A DNA stretch of 64,000 nucleotides, from positions 97,933-161,932 of the forward strand of contig NZ_JAQQKX010000011.1 in NCBI RefSeq assembly GCF_028550415.1. The letters are read 5' to 3'. How positions within the stretch are numbered: the first letter of the stretch is position 1; the number at the start of each line of letters is the position of its first letter. The notes under the pieces are model-generated. The model did no database searches, was not told the DNA's origin, and saw only the letters and a program-made list of their open reading frames with translations. This stretch comes from Asticcacaulis aquaticus (GTDB lineage Bacteria > Pseudomonadota > Alphaproteobacteria > Caulobacterales > Caulobacteraceae). A program made the position numbers and the translations under genes. Of the stretch, positions 1-7,399 are shown in pieces.

Positions 1-258
1 CACAACCGCCGCAAAGGCCTCGGCCACCACGGGCAGATAGACATAGACCGCCGTCGTGCCGTCCATGTCCTCGCACTTGAGGTTCATGTCGTAGAGCGCG
101 CCGCCGTCGATGATCTTTTGCGCGCCGCAGGCCACCGCGCGATAGTCGCCGAACCAGGCATTGGACTTGCTGATCTTGCCCACCACACCGCTGAGGAGCG
201 GCAGGGCGAACAGGAAAATGAGCAGGGCGCGCTTTACCGGCGCTGAAAACAGGGACAT
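1..258 (-). CDS. GT87-like membrane glycosyltransferase, N-terminal part
   Basis: Partial gene: only the first 86 codons are here and the frame is still open at base 1. ATG at 258 is followed by a hydrophobic segment (about residues 9-26) and then the YRAVACGAQKIIDGGALYD stretch, which resembles the first periplasmic loop of DUF2029/GT87 polyprenyl-phosphate-sugar-dependent transferases. It is divergent from the GT2-GtrA gene, which could supply the lipid-linked sugar such an enzyme uses. The family assignment rests on a short N-terminus and is tentative; the pairing with the neighbour is an inference. Confidence 0.5.
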   Translation of the reverse strand, partial: MSLFSAPVKRALLIFLFALPLLSGVVGKISKSNAWFGDYRAVACGAQKIIDGGALYDMNLKCEDMDGTTAVYVYLPVVAEAFAAVV

Positions 259-406
259 CTTTAGGCCTTCACCCCTCGAAGCCAGCACCCTCTGGTGTTG
301 GTTTGTAAACCGCGATATAGCGGGCGGACATCTTGTCGCCGCTATAACAAGCGAAAGGCCTGTTGCCTACGGCGATGACGCCGACCTTATGTTTTAGGAG
401 TTCTTT

Positions 407-1567
407 TTGCCAGACGCAAAATTTGCCGCTGACAATGCCCCCGCTCTCAGCCTCATTATCTGTACCCTGAATGAAGGCGCGGCGATTCGCAGCGTCGTGA
501 CCGAGATCGGCGAACACCTGACCGGCATCGACTATGAAATCGTCGTCGTCGATGACGATTCCAAGGACAATACCGCCGCCGAAGTCCTCGATCTGGGCAA
601 GACCGATCCGCGCGTGCGCCTGTTCGTGCGCAAGGGCGAGCGTGGCCTGTCCTCGGCGGCGATCAAGGGCTGGGATATCGCAAAGGGCCGGGTGCTGGGC
701 ATCATGGACGGCGACGGTCAGCACGACCCGGTGGCGATCCGCGCCCTGGCCGACATGATTCTGGCCGGCGACAAGGATCTGGTCTGCGCCTCGCGCTATA
801 TCGGCAAGACCGATACCGGCCTGAGCTTTATCCGGGATCTGGGGTCCAAGGCCGCGACTCTGGCGACCGGTCTGGTGCTCAAGGTGCCGCTGACCGACCC
901 GATGAGCGGCTGCTTCATGATGACGCGCGACTGGTACGATACGGCGCGCCCCAACCTGACCGGTGTGGGTTTCAAGATTTTGGTCGATGTCGTGGCCTCG
1001 ACCAGGGTCAAGCCGCGCTTCGGTGAGGTCAAGGCGGCCCTGCGTCAGCGTCAGGGCGGCGAATCGAAACTCGATATCCGCGTGGTGCTCGATCTGGCGG
1101 CGCTGCTGGTCGAAAAAGCCACCAATGGCATCATCACGGCGCGCTTCGTCCTGTTCGGGCTGGTGGGCGTGTCGGGCGCGTTCGTCTATGCGCTGGTTCT
1201 GGCGGTCAGCCACTATCTGCTGCGCGTCGAAGGGGCCCTGCCGCTCTATCGCTATCAGGTGCGCTGGGACGATATCATCAATTACGGTCTGGCCATCTGG
1301 CTGTCGATGACGTGGAACTTCTGGCTCAACAATATCCTGACCTTCCGCGACAAGCGCCTCAAAGGCTGGCCGATGCTGACCGGGCTTCTGGGCTTTTATT
1401 TCGCCTGCTCGATCGGCGCGATCCTCAGCCTTGGCGTGGCGATCCTGCTGAAGGATTATTTCGGCTTCCACTGGTTCGCGGCGGGTATTTCGGCGGCGCT
1501 GTTGAGCGGCGTGTGGAACTACTGGGGCGCCAAGGCACTGGCCTGGAACCAGAAGAAGGGGATCTAA
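407..1567 (+). CDS. GT2 glycosyltransferase fused to a GtrA flippase-like domain
   Basis: 386 aa. Residues ~15-225 are a GT-A fold of the dolichol-phosphate-mannose-synthase type (SLIICTLNEGAAI at the start, VVVDDDSKDNT and MDGDGQHDP for nucleotide and metal binding). Residues ~235-380 form a GtrA domain with about four membrane helices (ARFVLFGLVGVSGAFVYAL; WNFWLNNILTF). Such fusions load a sugar on polyprenyl phosphate and are thought to help flip it for periplasmic transfer. Start is TTG at 407, chosen because TAGGAG lies six bases upstream (395-400) and SLIICTLNE follows soon after. It is divergent from the GT87-like gene. Acceptor and sugar are not known. Confidence 0.85.
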   Translation: MPDAKFAADNAPALSLIICTLNEGAAIRSVVTEIGEHLTGIDYEIVVVDDDSKDNTAAEVLDLGKTDPRVRLFVRKGERGLSSAAIKGWDIAKGRVLGIMDGDGQHDPVAIRALADMILAGDKDLVCASRYIGKTDTGLSFIRDLGSKAATLATGLVLKVPLTDPMSGCFMMTRDWYDTARPNLTGVGFKILVDVVASTRVKPRFGEVKAALRQRQGGESKLDIRVVLDLAALLVEKATNGIITARFVLFGLVGVSGAFVYALVLAVSHYLLRVEGALPLYRYQVRWDDIINYGLAIWLSMTWNFWLNNILTFRDKRLKGWPMLTGLLGFYFACSIGAILSLGVAILLKDYFGFHWFAAGISAALLSGVWNYWGAKALAWNQKKGI

Positions 1568-1574
1568 GGGCCTC

Positions 1575-1682
1575 GAAAGCGCATCCCAAAAAGTGCCTTG
1601 CGGTTTTTGGAATCAGATGCGCGTCTGTGAAAGCGCATCCCAAAAAGTGCCTTGCGGTTTTTGGAATCAGATGCGCGTCTGT
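1575..1682. repeat. Tandem pair of 54-bp intergenic palindromic repeats
   Basis: Two identical 54-bp copies (1575-1628 and 1629-1682) directly follow the GT2-GtrA stop. Each contains the palindromic core also found at 4408, 29924, 31101, 43310, 48835 and 50488: GCGCAT, an A-rich arm, a central GCGG, a T-rich arm and ATGCGC. This is the only tandem copy; perfect identity suggests a recent local duplication. Confidence 0.9.
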
Positions 1683-1690
1683 AAAGACTC

Positions 1691-1727
1691 AAAAAAAGCC
1701 CCGCCTCCGGGGGATGAGAGGCGGGGC
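1691..1727 (-). terminator. Rho-independent terminator of the glycine-zipper gene
   Basis: GCCCCGCCTC (1698-1707) pairs perfectly with GAGGCGGGGC (1718-1727). Read on the minus strand the hairpin is followed by seven T (1691-1697), so it ends transcription of the gene whose stop is at 1777. Confidence 0.9.
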
Positions 1728-1776
1728 AAGTCGATCTGGAATCCCTCAGGAAGGGACGCTCTTCGGGGAGAAGGAC

Positions 1777-2184
1777 TTAGTAACGACGGTCGTAGCGATC
1801 GCGACGGTCATAGCGGTCGTCGTAACGCTCGCGACGGTCGTAACGGTCGTCATAGCGGTCGCGGCTGTTGCCGTAGTACTGGCACTTGGTGTTGTCCGAG
1901 CCGACCTTGGCACCTATCACGCCGCCGAGGACCGCACCCAGGATGGTGCCTTCGGTCTTGGCGTTGCGGGCCGAGACGCCGTTGCCGACCGCCGCACCGG
2001 CGACGGCACCCAGAATGGCGCCATTGGTCTTGTTGTTGCTCTTCTGATCGCCGCAGTTTTCAGTGTAGCGGCGGTCGTCGTAACGATCGCGAGCGGAGGC
2101 CGTGCCGACCATACCGGCGCTCAGGAGCATACCCGAGGCCACGGCCGACAGAATGATCTTCTTAGTGGTGTTGATCTTGGTCAT
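1777..2184 (-). CDS. Glycine-zipper envelope protein with Arg/Asp/Tyr-rich tail
   Basis: 135 aa, secreted. An N-terminal signal peptide ending near ASARD is followed by two glycine-zipper segments (GAILGAVAGAAVGNGVS and GTILGAVLGGVIGAKVG, residues ~55-95) as in the 17-kDa surface-antigen/2TM glycine-zipper superfamily. The tail from ~105 is a degenerate repeat of RYDDRYDRR units, matching a repetitive CGGTCGT-rich DNA stretch at 1785-1862. No lipobox is evident. It is monocistronic with its own terminator; the promoter region carries an inverted repeat (2259-2304). A cell-envelope structural or stress role is the usual guess; function unproven. Confidence 0.75.
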   Translation of the reverse strand: MTKINTTKKIILSAVASGMLLSAGMVGTASARDRYDDRRYTENCGDQKSNNKTNGAILGAVAGAAVGNGVSARNAKTEGTILGAVLGGVIGAKVGSDNTKCQYYGNSRDRYDDRYDRRERYDDRYDRRDRYDRRY

Positions 2185-2258
2185 GGTGGTTATTCCTCAA
2201 TTTCGTGAGCGTCGGCGGGGATCGCCTTGGCCGTTGATGACACCCTTTATAAGTCTCC

Positions 2259-2304
2259 GAACCTGAACGGTTTTTGAGAAACCCGTTCATCTTCGTTCAG
2301 GTTC
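2259..2304 (-). promoter_or_regulatory. Inverted repeat upstream of the glycine-zipper gene
   Basis: GAACCTGAACG (2259-2269) and CGTTCAGGTTC (2294-2304) form a perfect 11-bp inverted repeat, with a third CCGTTCA at 2283-2289 in the loop. It lies 75-120 bp upstream of the start at 2184. It could be an operator or overlap an ECF-type promoter (GAACC...GTT); which one cannot be told by eye. Confidence 0.45.
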
Positions 2305-2471
2305 GCTTTTTTCAGGCGGCAGCATTGAGGTGCAAAATCGGGAAATTAGCGTAAGAAAACAATGCTTACGGGGTGGTGAGGGCATGTGGGACAGATCAGA
2401 CCCACGAAACCATCGAAACTTTTTTTCAGATTTTTGTTCAGGTTTTCTCACAGACTGTCTAAGGCCTCCCT

Positions 2472-3725
2472 ATGAGCGAACTGACGTGTAAAATCGAAAA
2501 AGTCGGCTTTCAGGGCGACGGTATCACTGCCGACGGCCTGTTTGTGCCCCTGACCCTGCCCGGCGAAGAGGTGCGGGTGCGCGCCGACAAGGACCACGCC
2601 AAGCTGCTGGAGGTCCTGACGCCGTCGCCTGAGCGCGTCGAGGCGGCCTGCAAGCACTTCACTGTCTGCGGCGGATGCAGCCTCCAGCACTGGGACCTGC
2701 TGCCCTATAGCCAGTGGAAGCAGGAGACGCTTGAGGTCTTGCTGTCGCGCGCCGGGCTTGAGACCGAGGTGCGGCCGATCCTGACCACGCCGCCGGGTAC
2801 GCGCCGTCGCGTCGGGTTGCACGCTAAGCAGTTCAAGGGTGCCAAAGGCATCGTGCGCACAGAACTGGGGTACAAGTTGCGCCGGTCGTGGGATCAGGTG
2901 CGCATCGAGGAATGCCCGATCGCCGATCCGATCATCGTGGCGGCTATTCCTGTGTTGACCGAGATCGCGTCTCATCTGTTCGAGCACCCGAAATCGGCGC
3001 CGATCCTGTCGGTCACCGTGTCGCAGACCGGGCTCGACATCGATATCCGCGGTGTCGAACGCACCAAAAGCGGTGGCCTGAGCGCCCAGGCGCGGATGGA
3101 AATCGCCATGATCGCGCAGACCTCCGATCTGGCGCGTATCTCGCTGTCCGACGAAATCCTCTATCAGGTGCGCCTGCCTGCCGTGCGTTTCGGGCGCGCG
3201 ATGGTCGAACTGCCGACGGGCTCATTCCTGCAAGCCTCGCCGAAGTCCGAAGCCGATATGGTGGGGCTGGTCAAGGCGGCGGTGAGCGGTGCGAAATCGG
3301 TCGCCGACCTGTTCTGCGGCGCGGGGACCTTTACCTTTCCGCTGGCTGAGACCGCCTCGGTCTATGCCGCCGATACGGCCGGCGGAGCGCTCAAATCGCT
3401 TAAGGCCGCGATCGGACGCACGCCGGGCCTCAAGCCCATCACGGCAGAGGTCCGCGACCTGTTCCGCGCGCCGGTGGTGGCCGAGGAAATGGCCGGTTTC
3501 GACGCCATCGTCTTCGACCCGCCGCGCGCCGGGGCCGAGGCTCAGGCCGGGCAGATCGCCCGCTCGAAAGCCGGTCGCGTGGTCGGCATCAGCTGCAACC
3601 CGCAAACCTTTGCCCGCGATGCCAAGATTTTAACGGCGGCGGGCTTTAAACTGGAGCACGTCACGCCTATAGATCAGTTCCTGTGGTCCGGCCATGTCGA
3701 GCTGGTCGGGGTTTTTTCGCGTTAG
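2472..3725 (+). CDS. rlmD: RlmD/RumA-type 23S rRNA m5U methyltransferase
   Basis: 417 aa, close to the ~430 aa of this family. An N-terminal TRAM-like beta domain is followed by the iron-sulfur motif C60-x5-C66-x2-C69 with a likely fourth ligand C148 (EECPI). The C-terminal Rossmann domain has DLFCGAGTFTFPL for SAM binding, FDPPRAG, and the nucleophile C375 in SCNPQTFARD. The enzyme transfers methyl from SAM to C5 of a uridine in 23S rRNA. The exact target is inferred, since alphaproteobacteria have one such paralogue whose site may differ from E. coli. The small GT2 gene starts 10 bp downstream and may be cotranscribed. Confidence 0.85.
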   Translation: MSELTCKIEKVGFQGDGITADGLFVPLTLPGEEVRVRADKDHAKLLEVLTPSPERVEAACKHFTVCGGCSLQHWDLLPYSQWKQETLEVLLSRAGLETEVRPILTTPPGTRRRVGLHAKQFKGAKGIVRTELGYKLRRSWDQVRIEECPIADPIIVAAIPVLTEIASHLFEHPKSAPILSVTVSQTGLDIDIRGVERTKSGGLSAQARMEIAMIAQTSDLARISLSDEILYQVRLPAVRFGRAMVELPTGSFLQASPKSEADMVGLVKAAVSGAKSVADLFCGAGTFTFPLAETASVYAADTAGGALKSLKAAIGRTPGLKPITAEVRDLFRAPVVAEEMAGFDAIVFDPPRAGAEAQAGQIARSKAGRVVGISCNPQTFARDAKILTAAGFKLEHVTPIDQFLWSGHVELVGVFSR

Positions 3726-3734
3726 GTACAGTTC

Positions 3735-4406
3735 TTGATTTCCGTCGTCATTCCCACCCTCAATGCCGAAGCGTCGCTGGTGCGCACGCTGGGCGCGCTG
3801 GTGCCTGCCGTGGTCGAAGGTCTGATCAAGGAAGTGATCATCGTCGATGCGGGGTCGGAGGATTCGACGCTGGAAATCGCCGATTCGACCGGCTGTACGA
3901 TCATCCGCGCCGACGCCAATCGTGGCCTGCAACTGTGGCAGGGATGCAAAGAGGCCAAGGGCGACTGGCTGCTGATCCTGCATCCGGATTCGCTGCTCGG
4001 CGACGGCTGGATGGAGCACGTCCGCGCCCATATGCGGCATCATCCGCTGCGCGCCGGTTATTTCCGGCTGGCCTTCGACGATCCGTCGTGGTTCGCCAGC
4101 CTATGGGCCGAGGTGGTAGCCTTCAATTCGCGCTGGATGGCCATTCCGTCGGGCGACCACGGCCTGTTCCTGTCGCGGGCGCTGTACGACGCGGTCGGCG
4201 GCTATAAGGATCAGGTGGCGTTCGAGGACCTGAGCATCGATCTGGCGCTTGGCCGGGCGCGGTTGCGGTCGATCCCGGTTAGCCTGACGACCAACGGCGA
4301 GCGCTTCCGCAAAGGGAGTTGGTATCTGTCGCTGTTCGGCAAGTTCTTCGGCTTCATCGCCTATTTGCTCGGTTTCCCGCCAAAGCCGCCGATAAAGAAG
4401 AGTTAA
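3735..4406 (+). CDS. GT2 family glycosyltransferase, short form
   Basis: 223 aa, a single GT-A domain without membrane helices except a hydrophobic C-terminus. ISVVIPTLNAE opens the fold, IIVDAGSEDST contains the nucleotide-binding acid, and LHPDSLL takes the place of the DxD metal motif. It resembles the TIGR04283 subfamily of small GT2 proteins. Start TTG at 3735 because the conserved first beta strand follows at once; no strong ribosome site, consistent with coupling to the methyltransferase gene ending 10 bp before. Substrate unknown. Confidence 0.8.
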   Translation: MISVVIPTLNAEASLVRTLGALVPAVVEGLIKEVIIVDAGSEDSTLEIADSTGCTIIRADANRGLQLWQGCKEAKGDWLLILHPDSLLGDGWMEHVRAHMRHHPLRAGYFRLAFDDPSWFASLWAEVVAFNSRWMAIPSGDHGLFLSRALYDAVGGYKDQVAFEDLSIDLALGRARLRSIPVSLTTNGERFRKGSWYLSLFGKFFGFIAYLLGFPPKPPIKKS

Positions 4407-4407
4407 A

Positions 4408-4451
4408 GCGCATTCCGAAAAGTGTGCAGCGGTTTTCGGAATTAAATGCGC
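4408..4451. repeat. Intergenic palindromic repeat, family member
   Basis: GCGCATTCCGAAAAGTG ... GCGGTTTTCGGAAT ... ATGCGC. It begins two bases after the GT2 stop and sits between two convergent genes. Same family as the copies at 1575, 29924, 31101, 43310, 48835 and 50488. Confidence 0.85.
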
Positions 4452-4464
4452 GGCTAGAAAAAAA

Positions 4465-6228
4465 TCAGTGATCCGCCATTACGTCGATGATCTTTGAATC
4501 CGACGCGGCCTGAGCCAGCGACTTGCTCTGTTTGCCCATAAGCTGACGATAGATCCAGTAGGACGCCACGACCTCTTCGACATATTGGCGGGTCTGGGCC
4601 ACGGGGATTGATTCCATGACCAGCAGCGAGTCGGCGTCGTCGCCGACCGAGCGCACCGCGTCCTGCACCCACTTTTCGCCGGCATTATAGGCGGCCACGA
4701 CGCGCAGCAGATCGCCGTCGATAATCCCTGATGAGGACAGTTTCAGCACGTAATCCTGACCGACCTGAAGATTGACCGCCGGGTCGAGCAACTGATCCGG
4801 CTTGCTCATCAGGCTGGAGTCGCGCGTGACCACATAGGCGGTGGCGGGCATCAGTTGCAGCAGGCCATAGGCCCCGGCATAGCTCTTGGCCTTGGCGTTG
4901 AACTTGCTCTCTTTTTTGGCAAAGGCATAGAGCAGGGCCTTGTCGATCTTATAGCCTTCGGTGGGCGCAAGGTCCGGCATGGCGTAGTTAGACGCGTCGA
5001 ACAGGCGGTCCGAGGTCTTGACCTGATTGACCGACAGGTCGTGCGCGGCCGCGAGCGCCAGCCAGTTGTTGCGCGTATCCTGATCCGGCGAACGTTGAAT
5101 GGCGGTTTGCAGTTCGGTCTTCGCCTCGCCCTTACGGTTCAGTTGCACCAGCATCGAGACGCGCTTTGCCTGCGGATTGCCCTTGGCCCAGTCGAAATCG
5201 GCGTTCAGCGTCGCGGCATAGGCACCGCGCGTGCCTTCCTGAAATACCGGCGGCAGGCCTTTTTGCGCGCGCATGACGGCGGGCTCGACGCCCAGACGCT
5301 GCTCGGCCAGCAGACCGTAGAAGGTGAAGGGGAAGGAGGCCGCGAACTTGAAATAGAGGTCGGCCTCGTCCTTGCGGCCCAGCTTGGTGGCGATGCGTCC
5401 GGCCCAGTAGGCGCCGCCCGACTGGCTCCACGCGTTCTGGCTGGGGTCGTTGACGACGAAATCGAAGTGTTTCAGCGCCTCGTCATAGCGCTTGAGCCGG
5501 AACGCCGCGAGGCCCGCGACCCAGCGGTCGCCGATCTGAACGCCCAGACGGATCGCCTGATCCAGCTTGCCGTCATTATAGGCCGAACGCGCCGATTTGG
5601 GCGTCAGGGCCGAGTCGGGACCGGCGGTGGCGGCCTTGACTTCGGACTTTTGCGGCTGATTGAAGCTGACGCCGGAGAGTTTCTGTGCGCCTTCAAGCTT
5701 CGGAAACGGTGGGTCTTCGGCACCGTCGGGTTTCTTGCGCTTGGCCAGGTTCCAGGCCCGCATGGCCTGAGGATGATCGGGATAGCGCTCCAGCCAGCTC
5801 ATAAGCTCTTCGTAGGAGGCGGTGTAACCGGCGTGGAAGAGCTTGTTGAACTCGACATAGCCCATCAGGCTCTTGTCGGTGATCTTTTCGATCGAGGCGT
5901 CGGCGGCGGCGAAATCGCCTTTTTCGATGGCATCGAACGCCGCCTGATAGAGTTGCGCATCCCACGGCGACAGGCCGCTATCGAGCGCCGGATTGGCAGG
6001 GGCGACTTTCTTGAGGCTGGTATAGGCGACGGGTTTTTTCGGGGTGTCGGACGCCGAGACCAGTTGCACCACGCCCTTGTAGGCGTTCTGCGGGGCATTG
6101 AGGATGGCATCGACGGTTTTGTCGCCCGTCTGGGCGAGGAGGGGGGAACCCACGCAAAGGCCGGTCAGCGCGGTGGCCGTCGTGATCAGGGCACGGAGGT
6201 TTCGGGCGCGCATCGCGTCTCTGGTCAA
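4465..6228 (-). CDS. Soluble lytic murein transglycosylase (Slt70-like)
   Basis: 587 aa, periplasmic. A signal peptide (cleavage near LLAQ) precedes a long alpha-helical superhelix (~40-410) and an SLT catalytic domain from ~425. The catalytic glutamate is E440 in FAKKESKFN, followed by AYGLLQLMPATA and VAAYNAGEKW, all typical. It cleaves the MurNAc-GlcNAc bond to give 1,6-anhydro muropeptides. The frame opens at TTG 6228; ATG at 6213 (MRARNLRAL) is an equally good start and still leaves a signal peptide. It is convergent with the small GT2 gene across a palindromic repeat. Confidence 0.9.
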   Translation of the reverse strand: MTRDAMRARNLRALITTATALTGLCVGSPLLAQTGDKTVDAILNAPQNAYKGVVQLVSASDTPKKPVAYTSLKKVAPANPALDSGLSPWDAQLYQAAFDAIEKGDFAAADASIEKITDKSLMGYVEFNKLFHAGYTASYEELMSWLERYPDHPQAMRAWNLAKRKKPDGAEDPPFPKLEGAQKLSGVSFNQPQKSEVKAATAGPDSALTPKSARSAYNDGKLDQAIRLGVQIGDRWVAGLAAFRLKRYDEALKHFDFVVNDPSQNAWSQSGGAYWAGRIATKLGRKDEADLYFKFAASFPFTFYGLLAEQRLGVEPAVMRAQKGLPPVFQEGTRGAYAATLNADFDWAKGNPQAKRVSMLVQLNRKGEAKTELQTAIQRSPDQDTRNNWLALAAAHDLSVNQVKTSDRLFDASNYAMPDLAPTEGYKIDKALLYAFAKKESKFNAKAKSYAGAYGLLQLMPATAYVVTRDSSLMSKPDQLLDPAVNLQVGQDYVLKLSSSGIIDGDLLRVVAAYNAGEKWVQDAVRSVGDDADSLLVMESIPVAQTRQYVEEVVASYWIYRQLMGKQSKSLAQAASDSKIIDVMADH

Positions 6229-6430
6229 GGGGGCTCTCCGTCGTTGTTGATCCGAGTCGTAGAGTGTCCACCGTCAGGCCGGAAAATCGCGGCGCGAAAT
6301 CACGATGTACTAAATCAGCATCCCCCAGTGACCTATTGGTCATGATGCCCATCAAGGATGCAGTTGAAAGTCTAATCAAATCTTAATGCAAAAGCAAGTC
6401 TGACGGCTTGCACGCTTATGTGAGGGCCAA

Positions 6431-7270
6431 TTACAGAGAGGCCGTCGCTGCGAGGAAATCGGCCCAGAACGCCTTCTTGGCCAAGGGTTGCGTTAGCAAA
6501 AACGCCGCTGGGAAGGTGGCATAGGCGGGCACCTTGGTGCCGTTGGGCAGGGCGATGTCCTGCGGCTTGCCACGCAGTTTCTGGACGCTGTCGCTGGTCC
6601 CCAAGGTCACGCGAATGGCCGTCCCACCAAGCAGAATCACGGTTTTCGGCGCGCTCAGTTCGATCAGGCGCGTCATGAACGGCGCGGTCAGGGCCACGTC
6701 CTCGTCGGTCGCCGGACGGCTGCCTGCCGGACGCCAGAACAGGCCGGGCAGCAGGGTGGCGCGCTCGGTCAGGCCCAGCGCCTTCAAAGCCGCATCGACC
6801 AGACGACCGGGTTTGCCCGTGAACGCCTCCAGCGCTTCGTCTTCGTCCGCGTCCGGCACTTCACCGATGATCAGGACCTCGCCTTGAGTCGCGCTGCGCC
6901 CCCTGATTACGCCCTTGCCGCCTTCGTAGCGCATCGGCGCGTCGGCAAAACCGTCGATGGCCGTATAAAGCGCCTCGATCGTTGGCGCCTGAGAGGCCAG
7001 CGCGGTTGCCAGGGTGACGGCCTGATCGAGATTGAAATTTTTCAGGTTTTCCGGCCGCAACGCATTGACGCGCGTCGCGATCGGCAGGGGTGTGACCGTG
7101 GCCAAGGTGCTGGCTTGCGCGGAATTGGCCGGGCCGCCCGCAAAACGCGATTTATTTTCCGCCAAAAGACGGTTAGTAGGCTCGGGATCGAAGGTGTCTT
7201 CCAGCTCATGGTCGCTCAGAAAGCTGAGATAGCTTTCCCACTCCCGGATCTGTTGGGGGCTTGGCGGCAT
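6431..7270 (-). CDS. UDG family 4/5-like protein without Fe-S cysteines or catalytic His
   Basis: 279 aa. The fold of the thermostable uracil-DNA glycosylases is recognisable: GEVPDADED (136-144) for GEAPGxxED, FWRPAGSRPAT (178-188) for the RPPGNR loop, LLGGTA (213-218), and ATFPAAFLL (251-259) for the usual xxHPAxLL. The protein has no cysteine at all, so the [4Fe-4S] cluster cannot form, and its only histidine is H21, outside the active site. It is therefore probably not a conventional glycosylase. The reading frame is intact, so it is not an obvious pseudogene. A DNA-binding or altered base-excision role is possible. Confidence 0.75.
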   Translation of the reverse strand: MPPSPQQIREWESYLSFLSDHELEDTFDPEPTNRLLAENKSRFAGGPANSAQASTLATVTPLPIATRVNALRPENLKNFNLDQAVTLATALASQAPTIEALYTAIDGFADAPMRYEGGKGVIRGRSATQGEVLIIGEVPDADEDEALEAFTGKPGRLVDAALKALGLTERATLLPGLFWRPAGSRPATDEDVALTAPFMTRLIELSAPKTVILLGGTAIRVTLGTSDSVQKLRGKPQDIALPNGTKVPAYATFPAAFLLTQPLAKKAFWADFLAATASL

Positions 7271-7399
7271 GGCGGCGCGGACACTTTGCGAAAAAAGAAC
7301 CGATGAGGGTCTTTACAGTCTTTACGGAAACTGTGCCAAAAGATCAAACATCATAATCAAACGCGCCTCTGCGAAAGGCGCGACCGAGGGTTTAGAGAC

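Noticed and set aside
1785..1870. CRISPR-like or minisatellite repeat
   Set aside because: The CGGTCGT-type repetition is the coding sequence for the RYDDRYDRR tail of the glycine-zipper protein; units are irregular and lack spacers.
1312..2208. 298-aa plus-strand frame spanning the GtrA end, the tandem repeats and the glycine-zipper gene
   Set aside because: It runs through two unrelated features and a terminator; the tandem repeat only duplicates a nonsense peptide.
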